Assembly (NCBI GenBank): GCA_020636105.1
Contig: JACJYL010000001.1
Location: 1,612,001-1,676,000, forward strand
Reading direction: 5' to 3'
From: Lewinellaceae bacterium
GTDB lineage: Bacteria; Bacteroidota; Bacteroidia; Chitinophagales; Saprospiraceae
Length of the DNA: 64,000 bases
Shown: positions 24,239 to 33,525 of the stretch, piece by piece
How positions within the stretch are numbered: the stretch's first letter is position 1
Layout of the letters: each line of letters starts with the position of its first letter
The notes under the pieces: model-generated
The model's input: the letters and a program-made list of their open reading frames with translations, nothing else
What the model was told of the DNA's origin: nothing
Database searches by the model: none
Made by a program: the position numbers and the translations under genes

Positions 24239-24473
24239 ATCCCCAACGGGGATCAATATAAAAAACGTAGCATGGAATGCTGCGTAAAAGTAAAATAAGC
24301 GGTCCAACCCATAAATGGGTTGAATTTCATTCCTTAAAACAAATAGTATTCTTCTTATCCAAGGATTTACTTTTGATAACAGCTTTAATTCAACCCACTT
24401 CAGCGTTGCCAATGCTTACTTTCTTATCAATGGATTTCATCCATTGTTATTCCTATTGATTCCCTTCGGGAAT
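24239..24473. repeat. Cluster of five short palindromes (REP-like)
   Basis: The 586-bp gap 24185-24770 holds no supported gene. Hairpins with 3-4 nt loops are ATCCCC-aac-GGGGAT (24239-24253), ACGTAGCAT-gga-ATGCTGCGT (24265-24285), CAACCCAT-aa-ATGGGTTG (24305-24322), CAATGGAT-ttc-ATCCATTG (24428-24446) and ATTCCC-ttc-GGGAAT (24459-24473). This kind of array resembles bacterial REP elements. The rest of the gap is AT-rich, up to the terminator at 24644. Confidence 0.7.
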
Positions 24474-24643
24474 ATCTCAGGAATTTAAAAGAGACTCTTT
24501 TTAGATTGGCTAAAGTCCCGCTAAGAAAACAATAAAAGCTTAGCCAAAGCTAACAAAGAAATTCTTTTTATAAGGGAAAAATTAATTTGGAGTAAGGAAT
24601 ATGATGATTCCATCAAAAAAATCATGGGTACACCTACCCGGCC

Positions 24644-24684
24644 CAAAAAAAAGAAAGAGGCCTCCCTACCGGGAGAACCTCTTT
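24644..24684 (-). terminator. Intrinsic terminator of the dcw cluster
   Basis: Read on the minus strand, AAAGAGG pairs with CCTCTTT and CTCCC with GGGAG around a 4-nt loop (24654-24684), followed by CTTTCTTTTTTTT. It lies 87 bp after the ftsZ stop and is the only clear terminator below mraZ, consistent with one long transcript. Confidence 0.85.
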
Positions 24685-24770
24685 GACTTGCAAACAGATA
24701 GTAATTTATATAAGTTTAAAGACTAAAAGTTAAAGATAAAAGGCTATTAAGATGCCTTAATCAAAAACCA

Positions 24771-26228
24771 TTAATCGACATTATCGTGGAGGAAAGAATT
24801 CCCATTTTCCTGGATGTCGGCCTCTTCCCCATCTGACAAAGACCAGGTGGAGTAAGTATTTTCAGAGGAGGTAGGCACATCATCCAGGCGTACCCCGCGA
24901 CGCATATAAGCAGGTTCACTTTCCAGCTCATTAATCGTTTGCGGATTGTTCAGTTTTAATTCACTTCGATCGCGCATCAGGTTTTCATGACGTCTTTTCT
25001 CCCGTTCAATGCGGAGATTGCGTTCCTGAATGGACCGGGCCTTTTCTTCATCATTTACATAAGGTTCATCATAGGAATATGATTTCCTGTGTGCTTTCTT
25101 GACGGCTTCCCGCAAGTCATCAAACTCAAAGGTATTGGAGGCGTTACCCTCATTACCGGTTTCTATCCCCAGGTCTGATAAACGTGGTGTTTTTTTTACC
25201 TCATTTCGTGGTGTATCATCATCAAGGGATACGACGATACGTTCATCACCGGTAATTTTTTTGATATTTGAATGTTCTTCAAATCCGGTAGCGATGACAG
25301 TTACACATAATTTTTCTCCGAGGGTTTCATCGTAACAATTTCCCCAGATGAGGTCTGTACCGTAACCGGCTTCCTCCTGAACAAATTCAGTAATCTCAAA
25401 GATTTCATCCATGGTCACTTCACGGGTTCCGGAAGTGATATTGAGCAAAATATGCTTGGAACCTTTGATATTGTTGTCTTCAAGAAGTGGTGAATGCAAA
25501 GCTTCATCCACGGCACGACGTGCGCGGTCATCTCCTTCCGCCACGGCAGTACCCATGATGGCTACTCCGCTTTCACGCATAACGGTGTTGACGTCCTCAA
25601 AATCGACGTTTACATATCCCGGAACGGTGATGATCTCAGCGATCCCTTTAGCCGCTGTTGACAAAATATTGTCCGCATTGGAAAAGGCGTCAGAAAGAGA
25701 AAGATTTCCGAAGATGGTGCGCAGCTTATCATTGGAAATGATGATGAGCGTATCGACGTGTTTTTTGAGTTCCATCAAACCCTCACTACCCTGTGAAGTC
25801 CGTCTGCGTCCCTCAAAAGTAAACGGCAGGGTTACGATACCCACGGTAAGAATACCCATTTCTTTCGCCACTTTGGCAATGATAGGCGCCGCTCCGGTTC
25901 CTGTTCCACCGCCCATTCCGGCGGTAATGAACAACATTTTACATTTATCTTCCAGGTACCTTTTAACATCCTCGATGGATTCTTCACAGGCCGCTTTCCC
26001 TTTATTGGGCATGGACCCGGCGCCACGGCCTTCAGTCAGGTTTGGACCCAATTGAATTTTCGTGGGAACGGGGCTCGCTTCCATGGCTTGTGAATCGGTA
26101 TTGCAAATGGCGAAATCTACCCCGACAATTCCCTGGTTGTACATATGGCTAACGGCATTACTTCCGCCGCCGCCAACTCCTAAAACTTTAATTATAGGAC
26201 TTTCGTATTTAGGCATATCAAACATCAT
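24771..26228 (-). CDS. ftsZ: Cell division protein FtsZ
   Basis: 485 residues from the second of three near ATGs (26232-34, 26226-28, 26223-25); the exact start is uncertain by a few codons. The tubulin-like GTPase has KVLGVGGGGSNAV, the signature GGGTGTGAAP and the T7-loop region NVDFEDVNTVM. It polymerises into the Z ring at mid-cell. The C-terminal anchor-binding peptide resembles PAYMRRGVRLDD but is followed by about 45 further acidic residues (ending NSFLHDNVD), whereas in most species it is close to the terminus. Last gene of the dcw cluster, 71 bp after ftsA. Confidence 0.98.
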   Translation of the reverse strand: MMFDMPKYESPIIKVLGVGGGGSNAVSHMYNQGIVGVDFAICNTDSQAMEASPVPTKIQLGPNLTEGRGAGSMPNKGKAACEESIEDVKRYLEDKCKMLFITAGMGGGTGTGAAPIIAKVAKEMGILTVGIVTLPFTFEGRRRTSQGSEGLMELKKHVDTLIIISNDKLRTIFGNLSLSDAFSNADNILSTAAKGIAEIITVPGYVNVDFEDVNTVMRESGVAIMGTAVAEGDDRARRAVDEALHSPLLEDNNIKGSKHILLNITSGTREVTMDEIFEITEFVQEEAGYGTDLIWGNCYDETLGEKLCVTVIATGFEEHSNIKKITGDERIVVSLDDDTPRNEVKKTPRLSDLGIETGNEGNASNTFEFDDLREAVKKAHRKSYSYDEPYVNDEEKARSIQERNLRIEREKRRHENLMRDRSELKLNNPQTINELESEPAYMRRGVRLDDVPTSSENTYSTWSLSDGEEADIQENGNSFLHDNVD

Positions 26229-26299
26229 AATCATTAGAATTTAAAGTTAATGCCGGTTAAAAATAGTATCAGTAAATCAGCTCCGGCAATAAATAGGTT

Positions 26300-27619
26300 T
26301 TAAAATTCGGAGTCCGGTTCTGCTTCAAACCACTCCTTCGTTTTACGGAAGATCTGCTCGTACCATTTATCTCCGGCAACTTCTTCAACCATTTCCTCGA
26401 CAGGCTCTTCTTCTTTTTCCTTGTCTTTGGTCTCGTACACTACTCTTCCTTTTTCAAAATCTTCGATCCCTTTGAGCAGCAACCCTATGCTTGTCGCAAA
26501 AACAGGGCTACTCAGACGCTCACTGTACCCGTGGGCCAGTTTCTCTACCGGAAGACCGATACGTGTACTCATGCCGGTATGGTATTCGCAAAGTTTATCA
26601 ATATGGCTGAGTAAAGCTCCACCTCCGGTTAAAACGACTCCGGCGATAAGTTTACGTTCATAACCTGATCTGCGAATTTCCCATACGACATAATCCATAA
26701 TTTCCATCATCCGCGCCTCAATGATTCTGGCGAGGTTCTTTTCAGAAATTTCTTTTGGATCACGACCCCGTAAACCGGGAATAGTGATGATACGGTTGTC
26801 AAAGACTTCTTCGGCCAGAGCAGCCCCAAATTTCACTTTGAGCTTTTCTGCCTGATGCGTCATGATGGCGCAACCTTCTTTAATATCTTTGGTAATGATG
26901 TTTCCACCAAATGGAATGACAGCGGTATGACGGACGATACCATCCTGGAAGATCGTTATGTCCGTAGTCCCTCCACCAATATCCACCAGTGCCACACCGG
27001 CCTCCATCTCTTCATCGTTCAGCACAGATGCAGCGGACGCAATGGGCTCCAAAGTCATATTCGCGACTTTCAGTCCGGTGCGTTCAATGCAGCGCAGGAT
27101 GTTGTTGGAGGCAGTGATTTGCCCGGTAATAATGTGAAAATTGGCTTCAAGACGAATGCCTGACATTCCGATAGGATCAGTAATCCCCTGTTCATTATCC
27201 ACCGCGAACTCCTGGGGGATAACGTGCAGGATCTTGTCCCCGGGAGGCAATACCAACTTATGCATATCCTTGATAAGTCGGTCAATGTCTCTCTGGCTGA
27301 TCTCAGCATGGTCATTGTCACGTGTTAAAATGCCCCGATGTTGGAGGCTTTTTATGTGCTGTCCCGCAATACCGACATGAACTACCTGGAATACTTGTCC
27401 TGAAGCAGCTTGCGCACTTTGGACAGCCTCAGAGATAGCTTTAACGGTCTTTTCAATGTTGGATACCACTCCACGAAGCACCCCTTCTGAATTGACCTTG
27501 CCATACCCGAGGACCTCGAGTTTGCCGTGTTCATTTTTGCGGCCCGCGATCGCACACACTTTTGTTGTCCCGATGTCCAGGGCAACTACGATTTCAGATC
27601 TGTTTGCATAATTTTCCAT
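26300..27619 (-). CDS. ftsA: Cell division protein FtsA
   Basis: 439 residues. An actin-like ATPase that tethers FtsZ to the membrane. It shows VVALDIGTTKVCAIAG at the N-terminus, the phosphate-2 motif VALVDIGGGTTDITIF and VVLTGGGALLSHI. The last about 20 residues (DKWYEQIFRKTKEWFEAE) form an amphipathic helix expected to bind the membrane. An acidic linker (KDKEKEEEPVEEMVEEV) precedes it. Between ftsQ and ftsZ as usual. Confidence 0.97.
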   Translation of the reverse strand: MENYANRSEIVVALDIGTTKVCAIAGRKNEHGKLEVLGYGKVNSEGVLRGVVSNIEKTVKAISEAVQSAQAASGQVFQVVHVGIAGQHIKSLQHRGILTRDNDHAEISQRDIDRLIKDMHKLVLPPGDKILHVIPQEFAVDNEQGITDPIGMSGIRLEANFHIITGQITASNNILRCIERTGLKVANMTLEPIASAASVLNDEEMEAGVALVDIGGGTTDITIFQDGIVRHTAVIPFGGNIITKDIKEGCAIMTHQAEKLKVKFGAALAEEVFDNRIITIPGLRGRDPKEISEKNLARIIEARMMEIMDYVVWEIRRSGYERKLIAGVVLTGGGALLSHIDKLCEYHTGMSTRIGLPVEKLAHGYSERLSSPVFATSIGLLLKGIEDFEKGRVVYETKDKEKEEEPVEEMVEEVAGDKWYEQIFRKTKEWFEAEPDSEF

Positions 27620-27680
27620 AATAAATATGTTTTGTCAGGGTTTGTTAATTGATTTTCACATCCCCTTTGGAAAAAAAATT

Positions 27681-27709
27681 ACTTGTTACTGGTTTCTTGT
27701 TACTGGTTA
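27681..27709 (+). repeat. CTGGTT-type repeat in the ftsQ-ftsA junction
   Basis: Two tandem copies of a CTTGTTACTGGTT-like unit end inside the ftsQ stop codon. Same family as the stretches at 4140, 12053 and 30979. Confidence 0.5.
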
Positions 27710-28486
27710 TTTGGCTACTACCTGACCTTCAAAATTCAGGTTGATGGTACTGTATTTTTGCCAGCCCTCAAAAGGGATGGCTTCTTTGTAAAATATCTTC
27801 AGCCGTTTCAATTTATCCTCAACGGAAGTATATCTGCCAAAGAGAATTTTTTGCCGGCCCACTTTAGGTACCATCGTCAATTCTCTTTGATTGTTCACAT
27901 AAATTTGTTCGATCATTGGGTTCAAAAATTCATCCTCCCGAATGATGTTGGCCAGTTCGAACAATTCATTGAGCATATCCTTCAGGTTGCCTTTATAATC
28001 CAGCACATAAGGCGGGATATTGCCTGTAGCCACCAGCACCCGTGCACTGAAGTGTTTGGACAACGGCATTTTAAAGGCATTCTCATCGAGGTAATAATTA
28101 GATCCGTTACGGTCAATTATCCTCAATACCGGCTGCCGCTGGATAATTTTGATATTGATCACATTCTCAGCGTCCACAAAAGCATCAGCCTCCAGCACAA
28201 AAGGCTCTTCCTTAAGCACCTTTTCCAGTCGTCCAATATCAACCGCCCCTATAGGCATTGTTTCCAGTGGAAAACCAAAACTTCTTTCAATGGTCAGGAG
28301 TACATCATCGTTGTTGATCAGGTAATTACTACCTTGCAAAGGTTCGACGTCAATCTTCACTTCCTGCACGATGGTAGCTTCCTTTTTAGCTACCATAGAT
28401 ATGATCAAGGCAATGCCAAAGAAAACCAGTGCCACCCACATCAGGCGTTTCAGCATGGTCGAGAATTCCTGGTTTGGCTTAATCAT
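27707..28486 (-). CDS. ftsQ: Cell division protein FtsQ/DivIB
   Basis: 259 residues. One N-terminal membrane segment (LMWVALVFFGIALIISMV) and a periplasmic part that fits a POTRA domain (VEPLQGSNYLINNDDVLLTI) followed by the FtsQ beta domain (IKIIQRQPVLRIID). It links the early and late divisome through FtsB/FtsL. Bacteroidota FtsQ proteins are divergent, so the call rests on position, size and topology as much as on motifs. It starts 4 bp after the murC stop. Confidence 0.88.
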   Translation of the reverse strand: MIKPNQEFSTMLKRLMWVALVFFGIALIISMVAKKEATIVQEVKIDVEPLQGSNYLINNDDVLLTIERSFGFPLETMPIGAVDIGRLEKVLKEEPFVLEADAFVDAENVINIKIIQRQPVLRIIDRNGSNYYLDENAFKMPLSKHFSARVLVATGNIPPYVLDYKGNLKDMLNELFELANIIREDEFLNPMIEQIYVNNQRELTMVPKVGRQKILFGRYTSVEDKLKRLKIFYKEAIPFEGWQKYSTINLNFEGQVVAK

Positions 28487-28490
28487 AATC

Positions 28491-29864
28491 TTAATTCCGG
28501 CTCAATGCCTTGTTTTTTATTGTTAAAAGATCCGCAATAGGATCGATCATTGTATCTATATCTCCGGCACCAAGCGTCATCAAAACCTCAATTTCCCTGC
28601 CGGCCAGTGTTTCCAGTAATTTTGCCTTGGGTAATTGTACCTTATTTGATAATTCCATTTTATCAAAAATAATGGCAGAAGTAACCCCCTCCATCGGTAA
28701 TTCCCGGGCCGGATAAATATCCAGCAGCAGTACTTCATCCAGGCCGTCCAGCGCCACAGCAAATCCTTCCGCGAAATCATGGGTACGCGAAAACAAATGC
28801 GGCTGAAAAATTCCTGTCAACTTACGACCGGGGAACAACTCTCTTGCTGCCCCAATGGCTGCTTTTAACTCTGACGGATGGTGGGCATAATCATCGATAT
28901 AGACCACCTGCTCGTCGCGGTAAATGAAGTCAAACCGTCGCTTTATTCCATTGAATGAAGCCAATGCCTTTTTTATATCCTCCGGGCTTACCCCAAGCTT
29001 CAAAGCAATGGTAATAGCCGCTGTGGCATTTTCAATATTGTGCCGTCCCGGGAGGGATACTTTAATATCCCTGATTACTTTCTGACCGCTCTGATAATCG
29101 AATACGAAAAAGCCTTCTTCAACGCGAATATTTTCAGCCCTGTAATCTCCGCCTTGCACCCCATAAGATTGCAGACCATTAAACCCATCAAAAAATCCCG
29201 TCAGCTGATGCTGAACGATCAGTTCCCCCCCCGGTTTGATCTTTCCGGCAAAAGCCCGGAATCCAGTTTCCAGCATGGTTTCATGATCGCCGTAAATGTC
29301 GAGGTGATCGGCATCTAAGGAAGTAATCACTGCAATGTCAGGATCAAGATGAAGGAAGGAACGGTCAAACTCATCCGCCTCCACCACCACCCAGTCACTT
29401 TTGCCGGGCACGAAGTTCGAGCCAAAGTTCTGAGCAATGCCCCCTAGGAAAGCTGAACAATCAACGCCCCCCGTTCTCAGCAAGTGAGTAGTGAGAGAAG
29501 TCGTGGTTGTTTTCCCGTGTGTTCCGGCAATAGCGATGGTTTTCATGCCACGGCTGATAATACCCAGGGCTGCTGCCCGCTTGATCACCTCATACCCCTG
29601 CTCCCGGAAAAAAACCAATTCAGCATGTAATTCCGGAACAGCAGGGGTATAAACAACCACGTCAACTCCGTTGGGGATTTTACTCAAATCTTCATTATAA
29701 TGTATTGTCATGCCCTCTTTGACCAACGTTTTGGTCAGGCTTGTCTCTGTTTTGTCATATCCATGCACTTCTACTCCTCTTGCACTAAAATATCTCGCCA
29801 CTGCGCTCATCCCGATCCCTCCGATCCCAATGAAATATATTTTCTTTATCTCGTTTAAATTCAT
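28491..29864 (-). CDS. murC: UDP-N-acetylmuramate--L-alanine ligase
   Basis: 457 residues. It adds L-Ala to UDP-MurNAc in the cytoplasm using ATP. IGIGGIGMSAVARYF at the N-terminus binds the UDP part, GTHGKTTTTSLTTHLL is the ATP P-loop, and YIDDYAHHPSELKAAI is the Mur-ligase signature. Thirteen bp after murG in the cluster. Confidence 0.97.
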   Translation of the reverse strand: MNLNEIKKIYFIGIGGIGMSAVARYFSARGVEVHGYDKTETSLTKTLVKEGMTIHYNEDLSKIPNGVDVVVYTPAVPELHAELVFFREQGYEVIKRAAALGIISRGMKTIAIAGTHGKTTTTSLTTHLLRTGGVDCSAFLGGIAQNFGSNFVPGKSDWVVVEADEFDRSFLHLDPDIAVITSLDADHLDIYGDHETMLETGFRAFAGKIKPGGELIVQHQLTGFFDGFNGLQSYGVQGGDYRAENIRVEEGFFVFDYQSGQKVIRDIKVSLPGRHNIENATAAITIALKLGVSPEDIKKALASFNGIKRRFDFIYRDEQVVYIDDYAHHPSELKAAIGAARELFPGRKLTGIFQPHLFSRTHDFAEGFAVALDGLDEVLLLDIYPARELPMEGVTSAIIFDKMELSNKVQLPKAKLLETLAGREIEVLMTLGAGDIDTMIDPIADLLTIKNKALSRN

Positions 29865-29877
29865 CTCTTCCGGGCTT

Positions 29878-30975
29878 TTATCTTTTTTGAGCCAGTTTTA
29901 TAACTTCGTCCGCTATATGGTCTGCTGCATTCGGTTTCCCAAGCTCTTTAATATTTACGGCCAGCTGGGACATCTTACCTTCATCTTCTATAGTATTCAG
30001 AACCAGTGCTTTAAAAGCTTCTTTGGCCTCATCATCCCTCACCAGAAAAGCGGCTCCTTTTTCCACCAGGGCCATGGCATTTTTCGTCTGATGATCCCCC
30101 GCTGCGTTAGGAAAAGGAATCAGTATGGCAGGTTTCCCCACGATACACAACTCTGAAATGGTCAGCGCTCCGGCTCTGCAAGCCACCAGGTCAGCCATTT
30201 TGTAAGCGAGATCCATCCTGTCAATAAATGGCCTGATCTGCACATTCGGGAGTTGAGCAGTTTCGCTTTTGGAAAATTCATCGATGTACAATTTTCCTGC
30301 CTGCCACAACACCTGGATTTCAGGATGATTGCTCAGCATTTCTGCCGAGGCTGCCATCGCTTCATTTATCGTCCTTGCCCCAAGACTCCCTCCGAAAACC
30401 AACAGATTTTTTTTGCCTTTTTCCAATCCGAAATACTCCAGTGCCTCGGTTTTTGAAGCTTTTATATCCTTGAGGTCTGCCCGTACAGGATTGCCTGTCA
30501 CTTTGAGCTTTTCTTCAGGAAAATAGCGCTCCATATTATCATAAGCCACACAAATTACATTGGCCTTCCTGGCAAGCAATTTGTTGGTGACTCCTGCGTA
30601 TGAATTCTGTTCCTGCACCAGGGCAGGAATGCCCTTCCTCGTGGCCATCTCCAGAATCGGACCACTGGCAAATCCTCCAACTCCAACAACAGCGTCCGGT
30701 TTGAAACGCTGAATGATGGACCATGATTTTACCAGGCTACTCATCAATTTGATTGGAAAAATCAAATTTCGCAATGTCAACTGACGGTGAAAACCGCTTA
30801 TCCACAATCCTTTGATCGGGTACCCCGCCTGGGGAACTTTTTCCATTTCAATTTTTCCTTTGGCGCCTACGAATAAAATATCCGCCTCCGGATCTTTCTT
30901 TTTAATGGCATCAGCAATCGCTATAGCCGGAAATATATGGCCTCCTGTTCCTCCACCACTAATTAATACTTTCAT
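29878..30975 (-). CDS. murG: Undecaprenyl-PP-MurNAc-pentapeptide GlcNAc transferase
   Basis: 365 residues from the ATG at 30973-30975 (MKVLISGGGTGGHIFPAIAI); the open upstream codons belong to the ftsW-murG junction. It turns lipid I into lipid II at the inner face of the membrane. GTGGH near residue 10 and GGSLGARTINEA and RAGALTISEL in the C-terminal half are the family's donor and acceptor-site motifs. GT-B fold, glycosyltransferase family 28. Confidence 0.97.
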   Translation of the reverse strand: MKVLISGGGTGGHIFPAIAIADAIKKKDPEADILFVGAKGKIEMEKVPQAGYPIKGLWISGFHRQLTLRNLIFPIKLMSSLVKSWSIIQRFKPDAVVGVGGFASGPILEMATRKGIPALVQEQNSYAGVTNKLLARKANVICVAYDNMERYFPEEKLKVTGNPVRADLKDIKASKTEALEYFGLEKGKKNLLVFGGSLGARTINEAMAASAEMLSNHPEIQVLWQAGKLYIDEFSKSETAQLPNVQIRPFIDRMDLAYKMADLVACRAGALTISELCIVGKPAILIPFPNAAGDHQTKNAMALVEKGAAFLVRDDEAKEAFKALVLNTIEDEGKMSQLAVNIKELGKPNAADHIADEVIKLAQKR

Positions 30976-30978
30976 GTC

Positions 30979-31000
30979 TCTGGTTTCTGGTTGCTGGTTA
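30979..31000 (+). repeat. CTGGTT-type repeat in the ftsW-murG junction
   Basis: CTCTGGTTTCTGGTTGCTGG fills the gap between the ftsW stop and the murG start. Same family as 4140, 12053 and 27681. Confidence 0.45.
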
Positions 31001-32137
31001 GTCGGCAACGGATTCAATATATTTACTTACGCTCAATATAATCCCAAATGCAAGACATGTAAACAACATTGAAGTTCCCCCCATACTAATCATGGGCAGG
31101 GTTACCCCGGTTACAGGTACCAGGTGGACAGAAACCGCAATATTTGCAAAAGCCTGCATAACCATACTCAAACTCAATCCTATTGCCATGATTGCCCCAA
31201 ATGCTTTGGGGCTCTTCGTGACCAACCTGACCACCCTGAAAAAGAGCAACAGGTAAAGTAAAATCACCACAACGCCTCCAATAAGTCCGTATTCCTCACA
31301 AATGATGGCGTAAATAAAATCGGAATAAGGGGAGGGCAAAAAATTACGCTGGGTACTATTGCCCGGTCCTCTACCGACCAGTCCTCCATTAGCAATGGCA
31401 ATTTTAGCCTGTTGCACCTGGTAGCCACCATCCGGTGTATTCATAAATTCTTCCACCCTGTTTGTCCAGGTATCTACCCGGACACTATTGGGATAGAATC
31501 TCCCGATTACGATCAGGAAGGCAAAAACCACTATACCCCACAACAATAACACACCAATGTATTTCAACGCCACACGCCCAACAAACATCATGAACAGACA
31601 AGTCAAAAACAGCAGCACTGATGTGGACAAATCTGCCGGGGCGATCAATCCGCAGATGATCAACACCGGAACAATAATGGGTAAAAAGGCACTGTTAAAA
31701 TCCTTTATATAATCCTGTTTTGCAGAAATTGCCCTCGCCACATAAATGATCAGCGCCAGTTTTGCAAAATCGGAAGATTGAATGGTTATACCTACAAAAG
31801 GCAATTCTATCCATCTTCTTGCGTCATTGATATCAGACCCGAAAGCCAGCGTGTACAAAAGCAGTGGTACCGAGATCAACAATAACACAGGCGCTATCCG
31901 GTTGAATTTGGAGTAATGAAGCATGTGCGCAATGTAGGTGACGAACAATCCTCCCGCCATGATTACGCCGTGTTTGATCAAAAACGCCTCTGTGTTCCCT
32001 CCTCTTTCCCTGTATGCCAGGGTTCCTGTTGAACTGTAAACTGCCAAAATAGAGAATATCGCCAACAGGACAAGTATGGCCCAGATGGCCTTGTCGCCTC
32101 TCAATTCAGCATAAATTCTGGCAGTTACTGTTGACAC
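30998..32137 (-). CDS. ftsW: SEDS family peptidoglycan polymerase FtsW
   Basis: 379 residues starting at GTG (32135-32137). About ten membrane segments, with RRWIELPFVGITIQSSDFAK (conserved SEDS loop), the catalytic-Asp region of the large loop and GLVGRGPGNSTQRNFLPSPYSDFIYAIICEEYG near the C-terminus. It polymerises septal glycan together with the class B PBP encoded at 36318. RodA is an alternative within the family, but the cluster position supports FtsW. Confidence 0.95.
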   Translation of the reverse strand: MSTVTARIYAELRGDKAIWAILVLLAIFSILAVYSSTGTLAYRERGGNTEAFLIKHGVIMAGGLFVTYIAHMLHYSKFNRIAPVLLLISVPLLLYTLAFGSDINDARRWIELPFVGITIQSSDFAKLALIIYVARAISAKQDYIKDFNSAFLPIIVPVLIICGLIAPADLSTSVLLFLTCLFMMFVGRVALKYIGVLLLWGIVVFAFLIVIGRFYPNSVRVDTWTNRVEEFMNTPDGGYQVQQAKIAIANGGLVGRGPGNSTQRNFLPSPYSDFIYAIICEEYGLIGGVVVILLYLLLFFRVVRLVTKSPKAFGAIMAIGLSLSMVMQAFANIAVSVHLVPVTGVTLPMISMGGTSMLFTCLAFGIILSVSKYIESVAD

Positions 32138-32154
32138 TTTATTTAAATTTTATT

Positions 32155-33474
32155 TTAATTTCTTTCCTTAAGTTTCAATACCTGGTTTCTAAATTGATTG
32201 CCCCGGTCTTCATAATTGTTAAACAGGTCAAAACTGGCACAAGCAGGGGACAACAAAACGACATCCCCCTGCTCCGCAAAACCTGTAGCGGCCCTTACCG
32301 CTTCCCCCGCGCTTCTCGTTTCCACAATAGGAATGCCAAAGGGTAAAAAAGCGTCGAGCAGCTTATAATTATCCACCCCCATACACACAATGGCTTTCAC
32401 TTTTTCTTCCACCAGGTCAAACAGTCTGTGATAATCGTTGCCCTTATCCTGTCCTCCCACGATCCAGACCACCGGTTTTTCCATGGCGTGCAGTCCGTAA
32501 TAAACTGCATCAATATTCGTGGCTTTACTGTCATTCACATACTCAATGCCGTTGATGGTGGCAAAACTCTCGAGCCGATGTGCCAGCGGAACAAAGGTTT
32601 TGAGTGCTTTCCCGATTATTTTATCGGCTACACCACATCTTTTTGCGGCATAGGTGGCAAAAGCGGCATTCATCACATTATGAATTCCTCTCAAACTGCT
32701 TTCCCCAAGATCAAATTCAGATCCTTCCAAAACAAATTTGTGTCCTTTGACCATTTCCATTGAAATGCCTTTCGCCTGAGCTTTGGAAGGATTGTTTTCC
32801 AGATAATCTGTAATGTCCCGGTCATCCATATTATAACAGAAAACATCCTTACTATCCTGGTTCATGGTAATCCTGAACTTGGATCGTATGTAGTTGCTCA
32901 TTTCATTTTCGTACCGATCCAAGTGATCGGGGGTAATATTCAGCAGAAGGGCGACGTCGGGTCTGAACTCGACAATTCCATCCAACTGAAAGCTACTCAA
33001 TTCGAGTACCCAGTATTCGGTCATTTTTTCTGTCAAACACCTGGCAAAGCTTTTTCCAATATTCCCGGCTACCGTCACATCCAGTCCTGCTGTTTTCAGC
33101 AGGTGCCCAATAAGCAAAGTAGTGGTTGTTTTTCCATTACTACCTGTTATGCCGACGACCGTCCCTTTCACATATCTCGAAGCAAATTCGATCTCAGAAA
33201 TAACGGGCTTACCCATTCCCAGCAGTTTTTTTACCACTGGTGCTTTTTCAGGTATGCCCGGGCTCTTGATCACCAGGTCTGCCGCGACTATTCTTTCCCA
33301 GGTATGCCAGCTTTCCTCGTACGGAATGCTGTTTTTAAGCAGTTCGTTTTTGAACTTCTCCGCTATTTTTCCTTTATCAGAAACAAAAACCTCAAATCCT
33401 TTTTTTTTGGCCAGTAAAGCTGCTCCTACCCCACTTTCTCCACCACCCAGGATTACTATTTTTTTGCCTTCCAT
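32155..33474 (-). CDS. murD: UDP-N-acetylmuramoylalanine--D-glutamate ligase
   Basis: 439 residues from the ATG at 33472-33474; an in-frame codon at 33492 would add six residues (MKRIRK). It adds D-Glu to UDP-MurNAc-L-Ala. KIVILGGGESGVGAALLAK is the N-terminal Rossmann motif, GITGSNGKTTTTLLI the P-loop and YVNDSKATNIDAVYYGL the Mur-ligase signature with the substrate-binding Asn/Asp. Between mraY and ftsW. Confidence 0.96.
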   Translation of the reverse strand: MEGKKIVILGGGESGVGAALLAKKKGFEVFVSDKGKIAEKFKNELLKNSIPYEESWHTWERIVAADLVIKSPGIPEKAPVVKKLLGMGKPVISEIEFASRYVKGTVVGITGSNGKTTTTLLIGHLLKTAGLDVTVAGNIGKSFARCLTEKMTEYWVLELSSFQLDGIVEFRPDVALLLNITPDHLDRYENEMSNYIRSKFRITMNQDSKDVFCYNMDDRDITDYLENNPSKAQAKGISMEMVKGHKFVLEGSEFDLGESSLRGIHNVMNAAFATYAAKRCGVADKIIGKALKTFVPLAHRLESFATINGIEYVNDSKATNIDAVYYGLHAMEKPVVWIVGGQDKGNDYHRLFDLVEEKVKAIVCMGVDNYKLLDAFLPFGIPIVETRSAGEAVRAATGFAEQGDVVLLSPACASFDLFNNYEDRGNQFRNQVLKLKERN

Positions 33475-33525
33475 TTTTCTTATTCTTTTCAAATCCGGTC
33501 AAAATTCCGGCCATTTGTAAATTTA

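Noticed and set aside
24206..24412. 68-codon minus-strand frame
   Set aside because: It overlaps the palindrome cluster and encodes no plausible domain.
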